In this document: piece after piece, positions 63,467 through 64,000 of the stretch
How the letters are laid out: every line of letters begins with the position of its first letter
Position numbering within the stretch: the first letter of the stretch is position 1
Assembly: GCF_003850045.1 (NCBI RefSeq)
Contig: NZ_RQJX01000016.1
Span: 1-64,000 of the forward strand
DNA from: Aeromicrobium camelliae
GTDB lineage: Bacteria > Actinomycetota > Actinomycetes > Propionibacteriales > Nocardioidaceae
Length of the DNA: 64,000 bases
Reading direction: 5' to 3'
Notes under the pieces: model-generated
The model's input: only the letters and a program-made list of their open reading frames with translations
Told to the model about the DNA's origin: nothing
The model's database searches: none
Translations under genes and position numbers: made by a program

Positions 63467-63883
63467 ATGAGCACCCAGGAACCGCCCGCGGGCGGCAACC
63501 AGAATCCGAACGACCCCACCTCGTCCGGTCTGCCTCCCTACGGCGGCTCCGGAGCGGGAGACGCTGCCGGCGGTTACCCGCCTCCGCCTCCGGGCGGTGG
63601 CTACGGGGCGCCGGGCGGTTACGGCGCGCCCCAGGAGACCAACAAGAAGGCGTTGTGGTCGATGATCACCGGCATCCTCGGCATCGTGTGCTGCGGTCCG
63701 TTGGCGATCGTGGCCCTCGTCCTCGCCAGCAACGCCCGCAAGGAGATCGCGCAGACGGGCCAGGGCGGCTCGGGCATGGCGACTGCCGGATGGTGGCTCG
63801 GCATCGCAGGCATCGCCCTGTGGGTTCTGGGCATCATCCTGTACGCGGCCGGCGTCGTGACCTTCGACACGACCACCTACTGA
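63467..63883 (+). CDS. DUF4190 domain membrane protein
   Basis: A 138-residue protein. The first 60 residues are Pro/Gly-rich ([20 protein letters not shown]). The rest is a DUF4190 module with two membrane helices: [20 protein letters not shown] and [16 protein letters not shown], then [20 protein letters not shown]. The function is unknown. TATGCT 8 nt before the ATG may be a leaderless-type -10. It is divergent from trpC and close to a DUF2752-like protein, a common neighbourhood upstream of actinobacterial trp genes. Confidence 0.88.
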   Translation: MSTQEPPAGGNQNPNDPTSSGLPPYGGSGAGDAAGGYPPPPPGGGYGAPGGYGAPQETNKKALWSMITGILGIVCCGPLAIVALVLASNARKEIAQTGQGGSGMATAGWWLGIAGIALWVLGIILYAAGVVTFDTTTY

Positions 63884-63899
63884 GCATCGGCATTGCTGG

Positions 63900-63925
63900 A
63901 CGGCCGAGCCCTCGGGCCCGGCCGT
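63900..63925. terminator. Terminator after the DUF4190 gene
   Basis: ACGGCCG (63900-63906) pairs with CGGCCGT (63919-63925) with an inner GCCC/GGGC stem. It lies between convergent genes. Confidence 0.65.
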
Positions 63926-63932
63926 TCGTCGT

Positions 63933-64000
63933 TCACGGGGCCAGCCAGGCGCCTTGCGGCGTGAGGCGCGCGATGCCGAAGACGATCGCCACGGCGAGGA
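63933..64000 (-). CDS. C-terminus of a DUF2752-like membrane protein (partial)
   Basis: The minus-strand frame ends LAVAIVFGIARLTPQGAWLA then Pro and TGA at 63935-63933. A hydrophobic stretch ending in R-x-x-P...LAP is typical of DUF2752 proteins, which are found beside DUF4190 and trp genes in actinobacteria. Only 21 residues are visible, so the assignment is tentative. Confidence 0.45.
   Translation of the reverse strand, partial: LAVAIVFGIARLTPQGAWLAP

Overview
The window is about 70 percent GC, and almost every reading frame is open on both strands. Start codons are often GTG, neighbouring genes often share ATGA or GTGA stop/start overlaps, and many genes have a TAnnnT hexamer 6 to 8 bases before the start codon, the pattern of leaderless actinobacterial mRNAs. 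A SigK/RskA pair, a LexA-type SOS locus, class II NrdJ with NrdR, DUF2510 and DUF4190 proteins and an MT0933-like antitoxin point to an actinobacterium. I lean towards Nocardioidaceae (Aeromicrobium-like) from gene content alone. No rRNA, tRNA or CRISPR array was recognised.

Layout. 1-82: C-terminal end of an IS481-type transposase, running off the left edge. 79-3800: SbcC/SbcD-like DNA-processing pair. 3871-5540: two membrane proteins and a TPR protein. 5546-8730: queuosine salvage (tgt, yhhQ) overlapping a geranylgeranyl-reductase-like flavoprotein. 8765-12179: aldo/keto reductase, exonuclease III and an autoregulated MarR-MFS pair. 12240-18595: secreted M6 protease, cold-shock protein, PQQ-type sugar dehydrogenase lipoprotein, thioredoxin and an acyl-CoA transferase. 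18639-19821: a mirrored repeat cassette carrying a frameshifted AbiEi/DUF559-like gene. 19902-25720: DODA-type dioxygenase, a tiny YbdD gene missed by ordinary ORF calling, cstA and an SNF2 helicase.

25756-29276 is a SigK module: sulfite-oxidase-like enzyme, MPT83-like fasciclin lipoprotein, sigK and rskA, with two matching SigK-type promoters. 29325-34095 is a DtxR/IdeR-box-controlled heme/siderophore uptake locus. 34195-42667 holds a monooxygenase-like ABM protein, an ADP-ribosylglycohydrolase, a DUF2510 protein, a lower-GC PD-(D/E)XK-like nuclease candidate, an SRPBCC/flavoprotein/alcohol dehydrogenase operon and an acyltransferase. 42751-47988 holds pgm and the nrdR-nrdJ operon, whose upstream region has a DnaA-box cluster and an NrdR-like box. 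48305-50098 is an ECF42-type sigma factor open in frame straight through Dps. 50175-52526 is the SOS locus (LysM protein, YihY, lexA). 52528-58644 holds galE, dinG-like, hflX, dapF and miaA. 58718-63324 holds an orphan antitoxin and a trpC-trpB-trpA-lgt-DODA-like operon. The window ends with a DUF4190 protein and the C-terminus of a DUF2752-like protein.

The most unusual object is the 1183 bp cassette at 18639-19821. Each end has three copies of a 19 bp motif in the same mirrored orientation with exactly the same spacing, while the spacer sequences differ. It encloses one nuclease-like gene whose stop codon lies inside a repeat copy. This looks like an undescribed mobile cassette or REP-like system. 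The ECF-Dps read-through and the SigK promoter inside a perfect inverted repeat are the next most interesting.
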